Shown: positions 53,001-62,181, counted from the stretch's first letter. The stretch is DNA of 64,000 nucleotides from Avidesulfovibrio sp964369685 (GCA_964369685.1 CAYJFB010000010.1:16881-80880); one strand, 5' to 3'. Notes: generated from the sequence alone by a model not told the origin. Numbers and translations: made by a program.

Positions 53001-54259
53001 GACAAAATGTCCCACACAACCAATTCTTCACGCTCAACCATCTTTTTTGCACTCTTAATGGTTGACGCATGGCCTCTCTTCTCCAATTCAGAATAAATAA
53101 ACGGCTTGAATAACTCCAACGCCATCTTTTTCGGCAAACCGCATTGATGCAACTTGAGATACGGGCCGACAACAATAACCGAACGTCCCGAATAGTCTAC
53201 ACGTTTACCCAACAAGTTCTGGCGGAAACGACCTTGTTTGCCCTTGATCATGTCCGAAAGCGATTTCAAAGGCCGGCCATTGGTGCCCGCAATGGCGCGT
53301 CCTCGACGTCCGTTGTCAAACAACGCGTCCACCGCTTCTTGTAACATCCGTTTTTCATTACGAATAATAATATCAGGCGCACCAAGTTCCATCAGGCGTT
53401 TCAAACGATTATTGCGGTTGATCACCCGACGATACAAATCGTTCAAATCCGACGTGGCAAAACGACCGCCGTCAAGCGGTACCAGAGGACGCAATTCTGG
53501 CGGAATAACAGGCACAACTTCCAAAATCATCCATTCGGGACGATTGTCCGACTCAATAAACGCTTCAACGATTTTCAAGCGTTTAGTCAGTTTTTTCTTT
53601 TTGGTTTGTGACTTTGTGGTTTGTGATTCCTCACGCAATTCTGTACGCAAACGTTCAAGATTCAATTCTTCCAACAAACCGCGTACCGATTCCGCCCCCA
53701 TACCGACAGTCAGGGCATCTTCACCGAAATGTTCAATAATTTGCAAATATTGATCTTCAGAAATAACCTGCATTCGAGTCAGGTTTGTCGAACCCGGATC
53801 AAGAACAATATATGAATCAAAATACAACACCTTTTCAAGATCGGCCATGGTCATGTCAAGTAATGTACCAATCTTTGAAGGCAACGTTTTCAAAAACCAA
53901 ATGTGTGCAACAGGTGCGGCCAATTCAATATGCCCCATCCGTTCACGGCGGACTTTTGAGGCAATCACTTCAACACCGCATTTTTCGCAGACAATACCGC
54001 GGTGTTTCATGCGTTTGTATTTGCCGCAGTTACACTCATAATCTTTGACAGGGCCGAAAATTTTGGCGCAAAACAGGCCATCGCGTTCCGGTTTAAAGGT
54101 TCTGTAGTTGATGGTTTCCGGTTTTTTCACTTCACCGTAAGACCATTCACGAATATTTTCAGGCGAAGCAATGGATATTTGAATGGCTTGCAGGTTGCGA
54201 ATACCGGAAGCATTGGTCGTTGCTGCGCTACGCATGCTGAACAGTTCGTCAAGACTCAT
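50066..54259 (-). CDS. rpoC: RNA polymerase subunit beta' (RpoC)
   Basis: Catalytic subunit of RNA polymerase. 1397 residues. N-terminal zinc ribbon CNCGKYKRMKHRGIVCEKCG near residues 75-97, active-site Mg loop NADFDGDQMAVH near residue 465, and second zinc cluster with CQSERGICASCYGRDLARG near residue 890. An insertion rich in Lys (TKSQTKKKKLTKRL) near residue 225 falls in a variable region. ATG at 54259 follows GAAGGGAG; the preceding in-frame Met at 54307 lacks a site. 243 bases separate it from rpoB, longer than usual. Confidence 0.98.
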   Translation of the reverse strand: MSLDELFSMRSAATTNASGIRNLQAIQISIASPENIREWSYGEVKKPETINYRTFKPERDGLFCAKIFGPVKDYECNCGKYKRMKHRGIVCEKCGVEVIASKVRRERMGHIELAAPVAHIWFLKTLPSKIGTLLDMTMADLEKVLYFDSYIVLDPGSTNLTRMQVISEDQYLQIIEHFGEDALTVGMGAESVRGLLEELNLERLRTELREESQTTKSQTKKKKLTKRLKIVEAFIESDNRPEWMILEVVPVIPPELRPLVPLDGGRFATSDLNDLYRRVINRNNRLKRLMELGAPDIIIRNEKRMLQEAVDALFDNGRRGRAIAGTNGRPLKSLSDMIKGKQGRFRQNLLGKRVDYSGRSVIVVGPYLKLHQCGLPKKMALELFKPFIYSELEKRGHASTIKSAKKMVEREELVVWDILSDVVREYPILLNRAPTLHRLGIQAFEPLLVEGKAIRLHPLVCSAYNADFDGDQMAVHIPLSVEAQIECRVLMMSTNNILSPANGTPVIVPSQDIVLGLYYLTVERPFEKGEGMSFCAPWEVIAALDADELTLHSRIKVRLKEGEEPVDTTPGRIVVSEILPKGLPFEYVNCVLTKKAIAKLVGNTYRDLGIKATVLLCDQIKNLGYEYATRAGITIGVKDLTIPDAKRTLIDASVAEVDDIERQYRDGIITRTEKYNKVVDVWTKTTQDVSAAMMKTLSTEELTDPKTGRVERCQSFNPIFMMSNSGARGNADQMRQLAGMRGLMAKPSGEIIETPITASFREGLTVLQYFTSTHGARKGLADTALKTANSGYLTRRLVDVVQDVIVSEQDCGTVDGIEIKTIKEGGDVKQSLIERALGRVLLYPVYDPASDDLLFGENTLIDEKVAEVLDEAGVTSVMIRSALTCQSERGICASCYGRDLARGHLVNIGETVGIIAAQSIGEPGTQLTMRTFHIGGTASRQIEKSSFEAQNNGRVVWSRVKSVANNEGVSLIMGKSSQIAVVDEQGRERERYTLPNGARLHVTDGLQITKGTLLAEWDPFNEPFIAEVGGVIKFTDIVEGKTYQEKQDEATHMASMTVIEYRTTGLRPTISVCDEDGNPKQRENNPMPAVYSLPVGAIIMVKDGQELQAGDIIARKPRETAKTRDIVGGLPRVAELFEVRKPKDMAVVSEIAGVVSYAGEAKGKRKLVVTPEVGESKEYLVPKGKHITASDGDFVECGDLLTEGHPELHDILRTRGEKFLAAYLVDEIQEVYRFQGVGIDDKHIEVIVRQMLRKVSVTDAGETSFLVGEQVDKAEFKAENQKVMAEGRLPATAEPLVLGITQASLTTSSFISAASFQETTKVLTEASLKGKMDYLRGLKENVIVGRLIPAGTGYREYVTQDIVVPEQKELPGKYVGELEELALSTSPSSTPAEITEE

Positions 54260-54458
54260 TGATGCGCTCCCTTCTATAGAGAGTTTTGAGGGTCGCCAAA
54301 GATGCAATCCTTGGACAAACCCCTGGCAGGAAAAGATATTGATATATCAAACAATTTTCCTGCACCCCGTTACGGGGAATATGGGACAGGTGCCGTGTAC
54401 AATCCGCATTGTTTTTTCATATCAAAAAAATCGTTTATGCAAAAAAACAATGAGACTC

Positions 54459-54496
54459 ACGGGCAAAAGAAACGAACACGTCGCTCTTTTGCCCGT
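54459..54496 (-). other. Hairpin between rpoB and rpoC
   Basis: 12-base perfect arms (ACGGGCAAAAGA 54459-54470 with TCTTTTGCCCGT 54485-54496), 14-base loop, starting six bases after the rpoB stop. In the transcript the stem is followed about ten bases later by a run of seven T. It could partially terminate or act as a processing site that sets the rpoB:rpoC ratio. Confidence 0.65.
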
Positions 54497-54502
54497 ACGG
54501 AG

Positions 54503-57500
54503 CTAAAAAACATCCTTGTTTTGGTCATCGTTAAGGCGCAAATCTTCGGCAAAGGTCACTCGTTTTGGACGTTTGCTGCCCTCTTCCTGATGCAAGGTCA
54601 CATTCAAACCAAGAGACATCAGTTCTTTGACCAACACGTTGAACGACTCCGGCAAACCGGCTTCAAGGAAATTGTCGCCCTTCACAATCTTTTCATACAT
54701 CTTCACACGTCCCGTCACGTCGTCAGACTTGACCGTGAGAAACTCTTGCAAAAGATATGAGGCACCATACGCTTCAAGTGCCCAGACTTCCATTTCCCCA
54801 AGACGCTGACCGCCGAATTGCGCTTTACCGCCAAGCGGTTGCTGCGTAACCAACGAGTAAGGCCCTGTCGAACGCGCGTGGATCTTTTCGTCAACAAGGT
54901 GGTGCAATTTCAAATAATACATCACCCCTGTGGTCACACGGTTTTTAAACGGTTCACCCGTACGTCCGTCATACAATACCGACTTACCGTCGTCCGCTTG
55001 TCCCGCACGCACCAACCATTTCCAAATTTCGTCTTCCGAAGCCCCGTCAAATACAGGCGTTTTGGTGTGGATCCCTTGACGCAATTTCAATACCGAAGTA
55101 CGGAACGCCTCGTCATCCATTTCATCCACAATCTCGGCTATTTCAGGCGATTGGAAGATGTCTTTCACCTCATGGCGCAACACATCCATCGCAGAGCCGC
55201 CGTCAACCATTTCAGCCAACTGACGCCCCAGCTCCTTCGCCGCCCAACCAAGATGGGTTTCCATGATCTGCCCGATGTTCATCCGTGAAGGCACACCCAG
55301 CGGATTCAAAACGACGTCCACAGGACGCCCGTCTGCAAAGAACGGCATGTCCTCCTCAGGCAACACGCAAGAAACAACCCCCTTGTTTCCGTGACGTCCT
55401 GCCATTTTGTCACCCACGGAAAGCTTCCGTTTCACGGCAATGTGGACTTTAACCATTTTGATTACGCCCGGGGGAAGTTCATCGCCTTCAACAACTTTTT
55501 CGCGTTTTGCATCATACAAATTCTTGATATAAGCCAGTTGACGGTCATAATCCGCCAATAGTTCCGAAACAAGTTCATTGACTTCGGGGCTTCTGAACGC
55601 ACCGTTCAGTTTTTTCACGGGAATGTCTGCCAAATTTTCCGCTGTCGGCACTGCGCCGATATCCAAAAGGATTTCGTCTTTACGTGCGCCATAAATCGTC
55701 ACAGACAATGTGGTGTTTGCGGCAATTTCAAGAATGCGTTCACGCATTCTTTTGGTCATGGCGTGCACGTGATCGCCTTCTTTGCGATCCAGACGGCTGA
55801 TTTCAAAGTCTTCAATGGCAAGTGTGCGATCATCTTTTTCACCGGAGCGACGGTTGAACACTTTCACGTCCAACACCGTACCTTCGATACCCGGAGGCAC
55901 TTTCAACGAGGTATTTTTTACATCGCGGGCTTTGTCACCAAAGATGGCACGCAAGAGTTTTTCTTCGGGGGTCAGTTGTGTTTCACCTTTGGGGGTGATT
56001 TTACCGACAAGAATGTCATCGGGACGCACGGCCGCACCGATCCGAATGATGCCGCTTTCATCGAGATTACGCAGCATGTCTTCACCCATATTTGGAATAT
56101 CACGGGTGATTTCTTCGGGCCCCAACTTGGTGTCACGCGCAACCACTTCAAATTCTTCAATATGAACAGATGTATAGATGTCTTCTTTGACCATCCGTTC
56201 GGAAATAAGAATAGAGTCTTCGTAGTTGTATCCGCACCAAGGCATGAACGCCACAACCAAGTTTTTACCCAACGCCAGTTCGCCGCCTTCAATGCCGGGA
56301 CCGTCTGCCAACACAGCGCCTTTTTTGAAGCGTTGACCCGGCATACACGAGGGCACTTGACCAAAACAAGAGTTTTGGTTCGACTTATGGTATTTTAATA
56401 AATTAAACGCACGAACACCGCCGGTTTGCGGTGCAAGCTCGGGGTTATCGTAAGAGATGATCAATTGTTCGGCATCGGCATAGCGCACTTCGCCGTCACC
56501 TTGGGCAACGATACACGCGCCGGAGTCACGAGCCACGTCAATTTCCATGCCTGTTCCCACCAAGGCGCGCTCAGATTGCAAAAGCGGTACGGCTTGGCGT
56601 TGCATGTTTGAACCCATGAGCGCACGGTTGGCGTCGTCGTGTTCCAAAAAGGGAATCAATGCCGCAGAGATAGACACCATCTGGCTGGGTGAGATGTCCA
56701 TATAGTTGACTTCTTCACGCAAGGCCATGATGACGTCGTCACCGACGCGAACGGCAAGTTGTTCATTGGCCAAGCGTCCGTCGGGAGCGACTTCGGCGTT
56801 GGCTTGCGCGACGATGTGCCCGAGTTCGCGTGAAGCATCAAGGTGAATGATTTCGTCCGTCACATAGCCGTCGCGAATGATACGATAGGGCGTTTCGATA
56901 AAACCGTAATCGTTGACTCTGGCAAATGTCGTCAAGGACACGATCAAACCGATGTTCGGGCCTTCAGGCGTTTCAATAGGACAAATCCGTCCGTAGTGCG
57001 AGGCGTGTACGTCGCGCACTTCAAAGCCCGCACGTTCGCGTGTCAAACCGCCGGGTCCCAAAGCTGAAAGACGGCGTTTATGGGTCACTTCGGACAACGA
57101 GTTCGTCTGATCCATAAACTGAGACAGCTGTGAAGTGCCAAAAAACTCTTTCAAAACAGCAGCCACAGGCTTGGGATTGATCAAGTCGTGTGGCATCAGC
57201 GTGCCCACTTCTTGCAAGCTCATCCGTTCTTTAATTGCCCGTTCCATACGCACAAGACCAATACGATATTGGTTCTCAACCAGTTCACCGACCAAGCGCA
57301 CCCGACGATTACCCAAATGGTCAATGTCGTCGGCGGAACCATGACTGTCTTTGAGGTGCATCAAGACTTTGATGGCTTCGATGATGTCGTCGTCGTTCAG
57401 GGTTCGCAGTTCATCGGAGTCGTTACGTCCCAAACGTTGGTTGAGTTTGTAGCGTCCGACGGGCGACAAGTCGTAGTAATCGGCGTTACGAAACAAGTTG

Positions 57501-58657
57501 TTAAAGAACGTTTCGGCGATTTCCGGTGTCGGCGGTGAGCTTGGACGCAAACGACGATAAATTTCTTCTTGGGCTTTTTCTTTTGAAGGCGTTTTGTCTT
57601 GAATCAAGGTGTCACGCAGAGAAGAGGACGTGTCTGAACCTTTGGTGTGCAACAGGATCACTTTTTCAAGTCCTTGATCACGAAACGCTTCAAGCAAGTC
57701 CACGGTCACTTCATCGGCGGCTTCAGCCAAGATCTCACCCGTATTGGGATCAACCACATCGACAGCCAAGAATTGCCCCACGGGCGTTTCGGGAGCCACT
57801 TCAATGCGATCAAGGCCTGCCTCACCGATCAAGCGCCAGGCTCTTTTCGTCAGTAATTTTCCTGCCTTGGCAATCACTTTTCCTTCGGCATCAGTGATGT
57901 CGGCATAAACCATTTCTTTGCGGTACAAATGTGGTTCATACGCCCAAGAAACACGTCCTTCATCTTCAAGATATAAGGTTTCGCGCTTATAAAACGTATT
58001 TAAAATAGCTGTTTTATCCATGCCCATGGCTTTAAGTAAAATAGTCGCGGGCATTTTACGGCGGCGGTCGATACGCACATAAAGAATGTCTTTATGATCG
58101 AAATCAAAATCGATCCATGAACCGCGCATGGGGATGATCCGACAAGAATACAACACCTTGCGGCTAGTGTGTGTTTTTCCGCTGTCGTGCTCAAAAATGA
58201 TCCCCGGCGAGCGTTGCAACTGATTGACGATAACACGTTCGGTACCGTTGATGATGAAGGTGCCTTTTTCTGTCATCAGCGGCAAGGTGCCGAAGTAAAT
58301 GTCTTGTTCTTTAACTTCTTGCAGAGTCCGGCTGTCTGTAGCCTCATCCACTTCATAGGTCACGAGCCGCACTTTTAAACGGATCGGTGCTTCATAGGTC
58401 AGGCCTTTTGAGATACACTCGGCCTGATCATACTTGGGGTCACCGATTTCATAGCTGACAAATTCCAAGCTTGCCGTGCGGTTGAAATCTTCAATGGGAA
58501 AAACAGAACGAAAGACACCTTCCAATCCTTCATCGGGATTGTATGCGGTGTTGTCTTCTTGCAGAAATTTACGATAGGAATCGACCTGTAAATTCAGCAG
58601 ATGCGGTACAGGAACATCGACCTTGATTTTGCCAAACTGTTTTGTCAGTTGACCCAT
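54503..58657 (-). CDS. rpoB: RNA polymerase subunit beta (RpoB)
   Basis: 1384-residue second largest core subunit. Rifampicin-binding region FFGTSQLSQFMDQTNSLSEVTHKRRLSALGPGGL in shorter blocks near residue 530, GRICPIETPEGPNIGL near 580, and the C-terminal KFGGQRLGEMEVWALEAYGA segment near residue 1290. ATG at 58657 follows AGAGGTG. Upstream there is no rplL, rplJ, rplA or rplK, which normally precede rpoB; glmS lies there instead. Confidence 0.98.
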   Translation of the reverse strand: MGQLTKQFGKIKVDVPVPHLLNLQVDSYRKFLQEDNTAYNPDEGLEGVFRSVFPIEDFNRTASLEFVSYEIGDPKYDQAECISKGLTYEAPIRLKVRLVTYEVDEATDSRTLQEVKEQDIYFGTLPLMTEKGTFIINGTERVIVNQLQRSPGIIFEHDSGKTHTSRKVLYSCRIIPMRGSWIDFDFDHKDILYVRIDRRRKMPATILLKAMGMDKTAILNTFYKRETLYLEDEGRVSWAYEPHLYRKEMVYADITDAEGKVIAKAGKLLTKRAWRLIGEAGLDRIEVAPETPVGQFLAVDVVDPNTGEILAEAADEVTVDLLEAFRDQGLEKVILLHTKGSDTSSSLRDTLIQDKTPSKEKAQEEIYRRLRPSSPPTPEIAETFFNNLFRNADYYDLSPVGRYKLNQRLGRNDSDELRTLNDDDIIEAIKVLMHLKDSHGSADDIDHLGNRRVRLVGELVENQYRIGLVRMERAIKERMSLQEVGTLMPHDLINPKPVAAVLKEFFGTSQLSQFMDQTNSLSEVTHKRRLSALGPGGLTRERAGFEVRDVHASHYGRICPIETPEGPNIGLIVSLTTFARVNDYGFIETPYRIIRDGYVTDEIIHLDASRELGHIVAQANAEVAPDGRLANEQLAVRVGDDVIMALREEVNYMDISPSQMVSISAALIPFLEHDDANRALMGSNMQRQAVPLLQSERALVGTGMEIDVARDSGACIVAQGDGEVRYADAEQLIISYDNPELAPQTGGVRAFNLLKYHKSNQNSCFGQVPSCMPGQRFKKGAVLADGPGIEGGELALGKNLVVAFMPWCGYNYEDSILISERMVKEDIYTSVHIEEFEVVARDTKLGPEEITRDIPNMGEDMLRNLDESGIIRIGAAVRPDDILVGKITPKGETQLTPEEKLLRAIFGDKARDVKNTSLKVPPGIEGTVLDVKVFNRRSGEKDDRTLAIEDFEISRLDRKEGDHVHAMTKRMRERILEIAANTTLSVTIYGARKDEILLDIGAVPTAENLADIPVKKLNGAFRSPEVNELVSELLADYDRQLAYIKNLYDAKREKVVEGDELPPGVIKMVKVHIAVKRKLSVGDKMAGRHGNKGVVSCVLPEEDMPFFADGRPVDVVLNPLGVPSRMNIGQIMETHLGWAAKELGRQLAEMVDGGSAMDVLRHEVKDIFQSPEIAEIVDEMDDEAFRTSVLKLRQGIHTKTPVFDGASEDEIWKWLVRAGQADDGKSVLYDGRTGEPFKNRVTTGVMYYLKLHHLVDEKIHARSTGPYSLVTQQPLGGKAQFGGQRLGEMEVWALEAYGASYLLQEFLTVKSDDVTGRVKMYEKIVKGDNFLEAGLPESFNVLVKELMSLGLNVTLHQEEGSKRPKRVTFAEDLRLNDDQNKDVF

Positions 58658-58753
58658 GGGTTCACCTCTGTGAAAAATGGACAGAATCGGAGGCTGTTCG
58701 GCAACAAAGCCTGAACAACACACATTCTTGAGCCGAAAGATGATTGCCGTGAA

Positions 58754-58783
58754 CCTTCCATACGCGCATGTGCTTACGGAAGG
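58754..58783 (-). other. Hairpin in the rpoB leader
   Basis: CCTTCC (58754-58759) pairs with GGAAGG (58778-58783); the arms extend inward with 11 of 14 positions paired. Upstream on the rpoB strand is TTTATAAC, a possible -10 box, so the hairpin would lie at the 5' end of the rpoBC mRNA. Confidence 0.4.
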
Positions 58784-58918
58784 CGTTATAAAATGAGTGC
58801 ATTATTCTTTTCAGAAAACACATCTCGTCATAGCGCGGGCGTCATCTGGCAACGTGTGTACCCGTTCTTCCGCAGGATGCGCTATTGCATGCAGTCTGTT
58901 GTGTGCGTATGGTATATT

Positions 58919-58980
58919 CAGTTTCGACATGGGGCAAACACGTTGAGGGTGCGCCTCTTTCCCACACATGCCACAAACTG
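58919..58980. other. Possible structured RNA element upstream of rpoB
   Basis: CAGTTT (58919-58924) and AAACTG (58975-58980) form an outer stem, CATG / CATG a second one, and GAGG / CCTC (58945-58948 with 58954-58957) a small central hairpin. The nested layout hints at a folded RNA; strand and identity are unknown. Confidence 0.3.
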
Positions 58981-59384
58981 AAACGCAAAAAGACGTCCAA
59001 ACCGGCGGCCTTTCTTTGCAGTTTTGCAAGAAAGGGGCAGCTGACGGACGCGGGGTTGATATTGAAAAGCCACGACCAAATAAATAGTTCGCACGCTCTA
59101 AACATCTTACTTTATCCACATAAAAAATAAAAAGCAAGTATAAAATGGCGTGTTTTTAAAAAAAATATATTGTGTATACAAAAACAGAAGCAACGCATCA
59201 GGCGTCTACTCTGGCAACAAACAATAAAAAATCAAAAAACAAACTATTGAATTTATTAATATTTATCACCAAAATATTTTACAGAGCGGCGATAGCAGAG
59301 GCTGTAAAGCGTAAAAGACACACCAGATGTTGGCACGAACACAACGACGTTTGGTATGATTGAGACAGACGACAACAAGACACC

Positions 59385-59442
59385 TCTGAGGAAAGACAAT
59401 GCCTACATTGTGTAGAACATCATTGTCTTTCCTCAGAAAAAA
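59385..59442 (-). other. T-run followed by hairpin 3' of glmS
   Basis: On the coding strand the stop codon is followed at once by six T (59442-59437), then a perfect 17-bp stem (59437-59421 with 59401-59385) with a 19-base loop. Clearest member of the T-first family. Confidence 0.8.
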
Positions 59443-61284
59443 TCATTCAACTGTGACGCTTTTAGCAAGATTTCGCGGTTGGTCAACGTCTTTACCGAGA
59501 TAATCAGCCATTTCGTAGCTAAAAAGTTGCAATGCAGGCAAGGCCGCAAAGGCAACGAGCGAACCTTCGATTGCGGGAATAATCCATTGATGATCGGCTT
59601 TAATATTCAAATCCGGATTTGTCAGGGCAATAACAGCGCCGTTTCTGGCTTGGATTTCAAGGATATTCGAAGCAGTTTTTGGCATGAGTCGATCGTCAAA
59701 CACAACAACCAGCGTTGGAAACGTTTCATCAATAAGGGCGATGGGGCCATGTTTCATTTCGCCTGCGGCATACCCCTCGGCATGGATATAGGAAATTTCC
59801 GTCAGCTTCAGTGCGCCTTCCAGAGCGAGGGGATATGCGTGTCCGCGTCCCAAGAAAAAGAAATTCTTGGCAGAGGCATAGCTTTTTGCCAAGTGTTTGG
59901 CTGTCATGCGCAATTCAGGCAACAACTCTTTGAGGATTATAGGCAAGGAAAGTAACGTGTCTAGGTGGCTGACAGCGTTTTTATGACTCAAGAGTTGCTT
60001 ACGTTGTCCGTAATATATTGCCATCAAGGTGAGGAGCACCATTTGACTACACATGGCTTTTGTTGAAGCCACACTGATTTCAGGGCCTGCTTGTGTGATG
60101 ATTGCCGTATCGACCTCACGAGCAATGCTTGAACCCACAACGTTACACAATCCAAGCGTACAACAGCCTTTTTCTTTGGCAAGTCGCAACGCGGCCAAGG
60201 TGTCTGCCGTTTCTCCGGATTGACTGACAGCCAGCACCAGATCATCGGATTCAAGCACCACATCACGATAACGGAACTCAGAAGCGACTTCGACACTGAC
60301 AGGTATCTGTGCCCAACTTTCAAACAAATGTGCTGCCCACAAACCTGCGTTATATGATGTGCCGCAAGCCAAAATATGAATACGCCGTGGCGTGGGGATT
60401 CCGTCTAATTCAGGAAGTTGAACACAGGGGCTTTCCACCGCCGTTTTATAGTCGGCGGTCAAACGTCCGACAAGGCAGTCTTGAATAACGCGCGGTTGCT
60501 CAAAGATCTCTTTAAGCATAAAGTGTTTGTAGCCACCTTTTTGTGCAGATTGTATATCCCATTGAATGCGTTGCGTGTCTCGTACCAGCGGTTCGAGACT
60601 GTGAATATCGAACAATTCCCAAGTGTTTGGTGTCAGGCGCACAAGTTCGCCATCTTCAATGAATACAACATCGCGCGTGTGTGCCAAAAAAGCGGGAATA
60701 TCTGAGGCCACAAAATGTTCTTTGGTGCCCACACCGAGCAGGAGAGGTGCGTTCATGCGCGCGGCATAGATTGTTTCCGGCTCATCAAGCGCGACCATGG
60801 CAACAGAATAGGCGCCTTCGACCTGACGCAACGCCCAAGCAAAGGCGGCAAAAAGGGTATCTGTGTGCTTACGTCCTTCGGCGATCAGGTGAGCGACCAC
60901 TTCTGTATCGGTTTCACTTTGAAATGTATACCCCTTGTCACTCAGCATGGCTTTGAGTTCAAGATAATTTTCAAAGATGCCGTTGTGTACCAAGGCCAAC
61001 GAACCGTCACCGCCAAGATGTGGGTGGGCGTTGTGCTCGGCAGGCACGCCATGTGTTGCCCAACGGGTATGTCCAATGCCTGACAGCGCATACATGTTTG
61101 GTTTTTCGCCAAGCTTTTCTTCCAACGCAGACAGTTTGCCTTTGGCACGGATGCGATGCAATTTTTTGTTTTGCACAAAGGCCACACCTGCCGAGTCGTA
61201 CCCGCGGTATTCCAGTTGACGCAGACCGTCAACCATAAGCGGCACGGCCGGTCTATGTCCTGTATAAGCTATAATTCCACACAT
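59443..61284 (-). CDS. glmS: GlmS, glutamine--fructose-6-phosphate aminotransferase
   Basis: Entry enzyme of UDP-GlcNAc synthesis for peptidoglycan and LPS. 613 residues: N-terminal glutaminase domain with the nucleophile Cys2 in MCGIIAYTG, GIGHTRWATHG near residue 71, and two SIS domains (SQSGETADTLAALR near 352, LGRGHAYPLALEGALKLTEISYIHAEGY in shorter blocks near 470), ending in the conserved KSVTVE. ATG at 61284 is required to expose Cys2; GAGGGAG lies before it. No glmS ribozyme sequence seen upstream. Confidence 0.97.
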   Translation of the reverse strand: MCGIIAYTGHRPAVPLMVDGLRQLEYRGYDSAGVAFVQNKKLHRIRAKGKLSALEEKLGEKPNMYALSGIGHTRWATHGVPAEHNAHPHLGGDGSLALVHNGIFENYLELKAMLSDKGYTFQSETDTEVVAHLIAEGRKHTDTLFAAFAWALRQVEGAYSVAMVALDEPETIYAARMNAPLLLGVGTKEHFVASDIPAFLAHTRDVVFIEDGELVRLTPNTWELFDIHSLEPLVRDTQRIQWDIQSAQKGGYKHFMLKEIFEQPRVIQDCLVGRLTADYKTAVESPCVQLPELDGIPTPRRIHILACGTSYNAGLWAAHLFESWAQIPVSVEVASEFRYRDVVLESDDLVLAVSQSGETADTLAALRLAKEKGCCTLGLCNVVGSSIAREVDTAIITQAGPEISVASTKAMCSQMVLLTLMAIYYGQRKQLLSHKNAVSHLDTLLSLPIILKELLPELRMTAKHLAKSYASAKNFFFLGRGHAYPLALEGALKLTEISYIHAEGYAAGEMKHGPIALIDETFPTLVVVFDDRLMPKTASNILEIQARNGAVIALTNPDLNIKADHQWIIPAIEGSLVAFAALPALQLFSYEMADYLGKDVDQPRNLAKSVTVE

Positions 61285-61461
61285 ATACACTCCCTCAAAG
61301 CGCGTTCATCGTCTTTTGATGACACTACTATAAATGCATTCAATGGTTACCGCGTTATTTTTGGGCAGAAAGACTCTCCAAAGCCGTTTGAACTGCGACG
61401 CATGAATAGCATAAAGCGCAGGAATACGCCGCAGAATCAGAGGCACGACCTCACGGAGGGA

Positions 61462-61490
61462 TTGGGAGGGGAATCCCCCCCAAAAAAAAA
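61462..61490 (-). other. T-run followed by hairpin 3' of the TPR gene
   Basis: On the coding strand nine T (61490-61482) begin 22 bases after the stop, followed by a G-rich/C-rich stem TTGGGGGGG / CCCCTCCCAA with one bulge and an ATT loop (61483-61462). Confidence 0.6.
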
Positions 61491-61512
61491 GAAAAATCTA
61501 TCTAAACAGACG

Positions 61513-62136
61513 CTAGGCCAATCCCAGTTCTTTCAGATAACTGTCTTCAACTTCATAACCGAATTCAACGGCTTTTAGGGCAAATTCTTTCGCTTTGTCA
61601 CGATCGCCTTTTTCAAGCCAAGCCAGAGACAAATTGTTCCACGCAGGGCCAAAGGCCGGATGCTTATCAATGACTTCATTACTGAGTGCAATACTTGCAT
61701 CTATTTGGCCTGCCATGTAGAGAGCGGCACCAAGCGTTGCCTTGGCTTGGATGAAGTCTTTATCCCATTTGAGGGCTTTTTTCAGTGCCGCAATGGCCTT
61801 GTCGGTTTCACCGCGTTGCAGATGTACAAAACCGATATTGCCCCAAGGAACAGGAAATTTTGCACGACATTGTGCGGCTTCTTCGTTGTAGCGCAAGCAA
61901 CCGTCCAAATCACCGCGAGAAAGACAAATGCCGCCGAGTTGCACATAGGCTTCGGCCAAACGCGGCGATTGGCGCAGGGCTTCCAAAAACGAGTCTTCAG
62001 CAGCCATGTAATCAGATTTGCTTAACAATGCAACCCCAAGATTATAATGATGATTGGCACATTTGCCTTCATTTTCTTCTATTTCAGATTGCAGGTCGGC
62101 GATATATTCATCGAGGGATTCATAATTTTCTTTCAT
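61513..62136 (-). CDS. TPR-repeat protein
   Basis: 207 residues made of about five tetratricopeptide repeats (for example NHHYNLGVALLSKSDYMAAEDSFLEALRQSP, VPWGNIGFVHLQRGETDKAIAALKKAL and PAWNNLSLAWLEKGDRDKAKEFALKAV in shorter blocks) after a short acidic N-terminus (ENYESLDEYIADLQSEIEE). No signal peptide, so a cytoplasmic scaffold. AAGGAAAA precedes the ATG. Groups with the two - strand genes upstream (45-base gap), suggesting one transcript. Confidence 0.85.
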   Translation of the reverse strand: MKENYESLDEYIADLQSEIEENEGKCANHHYNLGVALLSKSDYMAAEDSFLEALRQSPRLAEAYVQLGGICLSRGDLDGCLRYNEEAAQCRAKFPVPWGNIGFVHLQRGETDKAIAALKKALKWDKDFIQAKATLGAALYMAGQIDASIALSNEVIDKHPAFGPAWNNLSLAWLEKGDRDKAKEFALKAVEFGYEVEDSYLKELGLA

Positions 62137-62181
62137 GAGTTTTCCTTGGGAGCAAAGGTTGATTGCAGGGCGTTTGCATTA

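Larger units (their letters stand above)
58658..59442 (-). other. 785-base region between glmS and rpoB
   Basis: No credible gene on either strand, and in particular no ribosomal L7/L12 gene. It must hold the rpoBC promoter and leader. Three pairing regions are described separately (58754-58783, 58919-58980, and CCTTTCTTTGCA / TGCAAGAAAGG at 59009-59035). The part from 59100 to 59340 is AT-rich and featureless. No RNase P, SRP, tmRNA or 6S signature was found. Confidence 0.5.

Noticed and set aside
58811..59137. Frames of about 100 codons upstream of rpoB
   Set aside because: Rich in Cys, His, Pro and Arg with no domain pattern and no ribosome binding site; they do not resemble L7/L12 or any ribosomal protein.
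61285..61512. glmS ribozyme or riboswitch upstream of glmS
   Set aside because: No conserved ribozyme core sequence is visible, and the ribozyme is mainly a Gram-positive feature.
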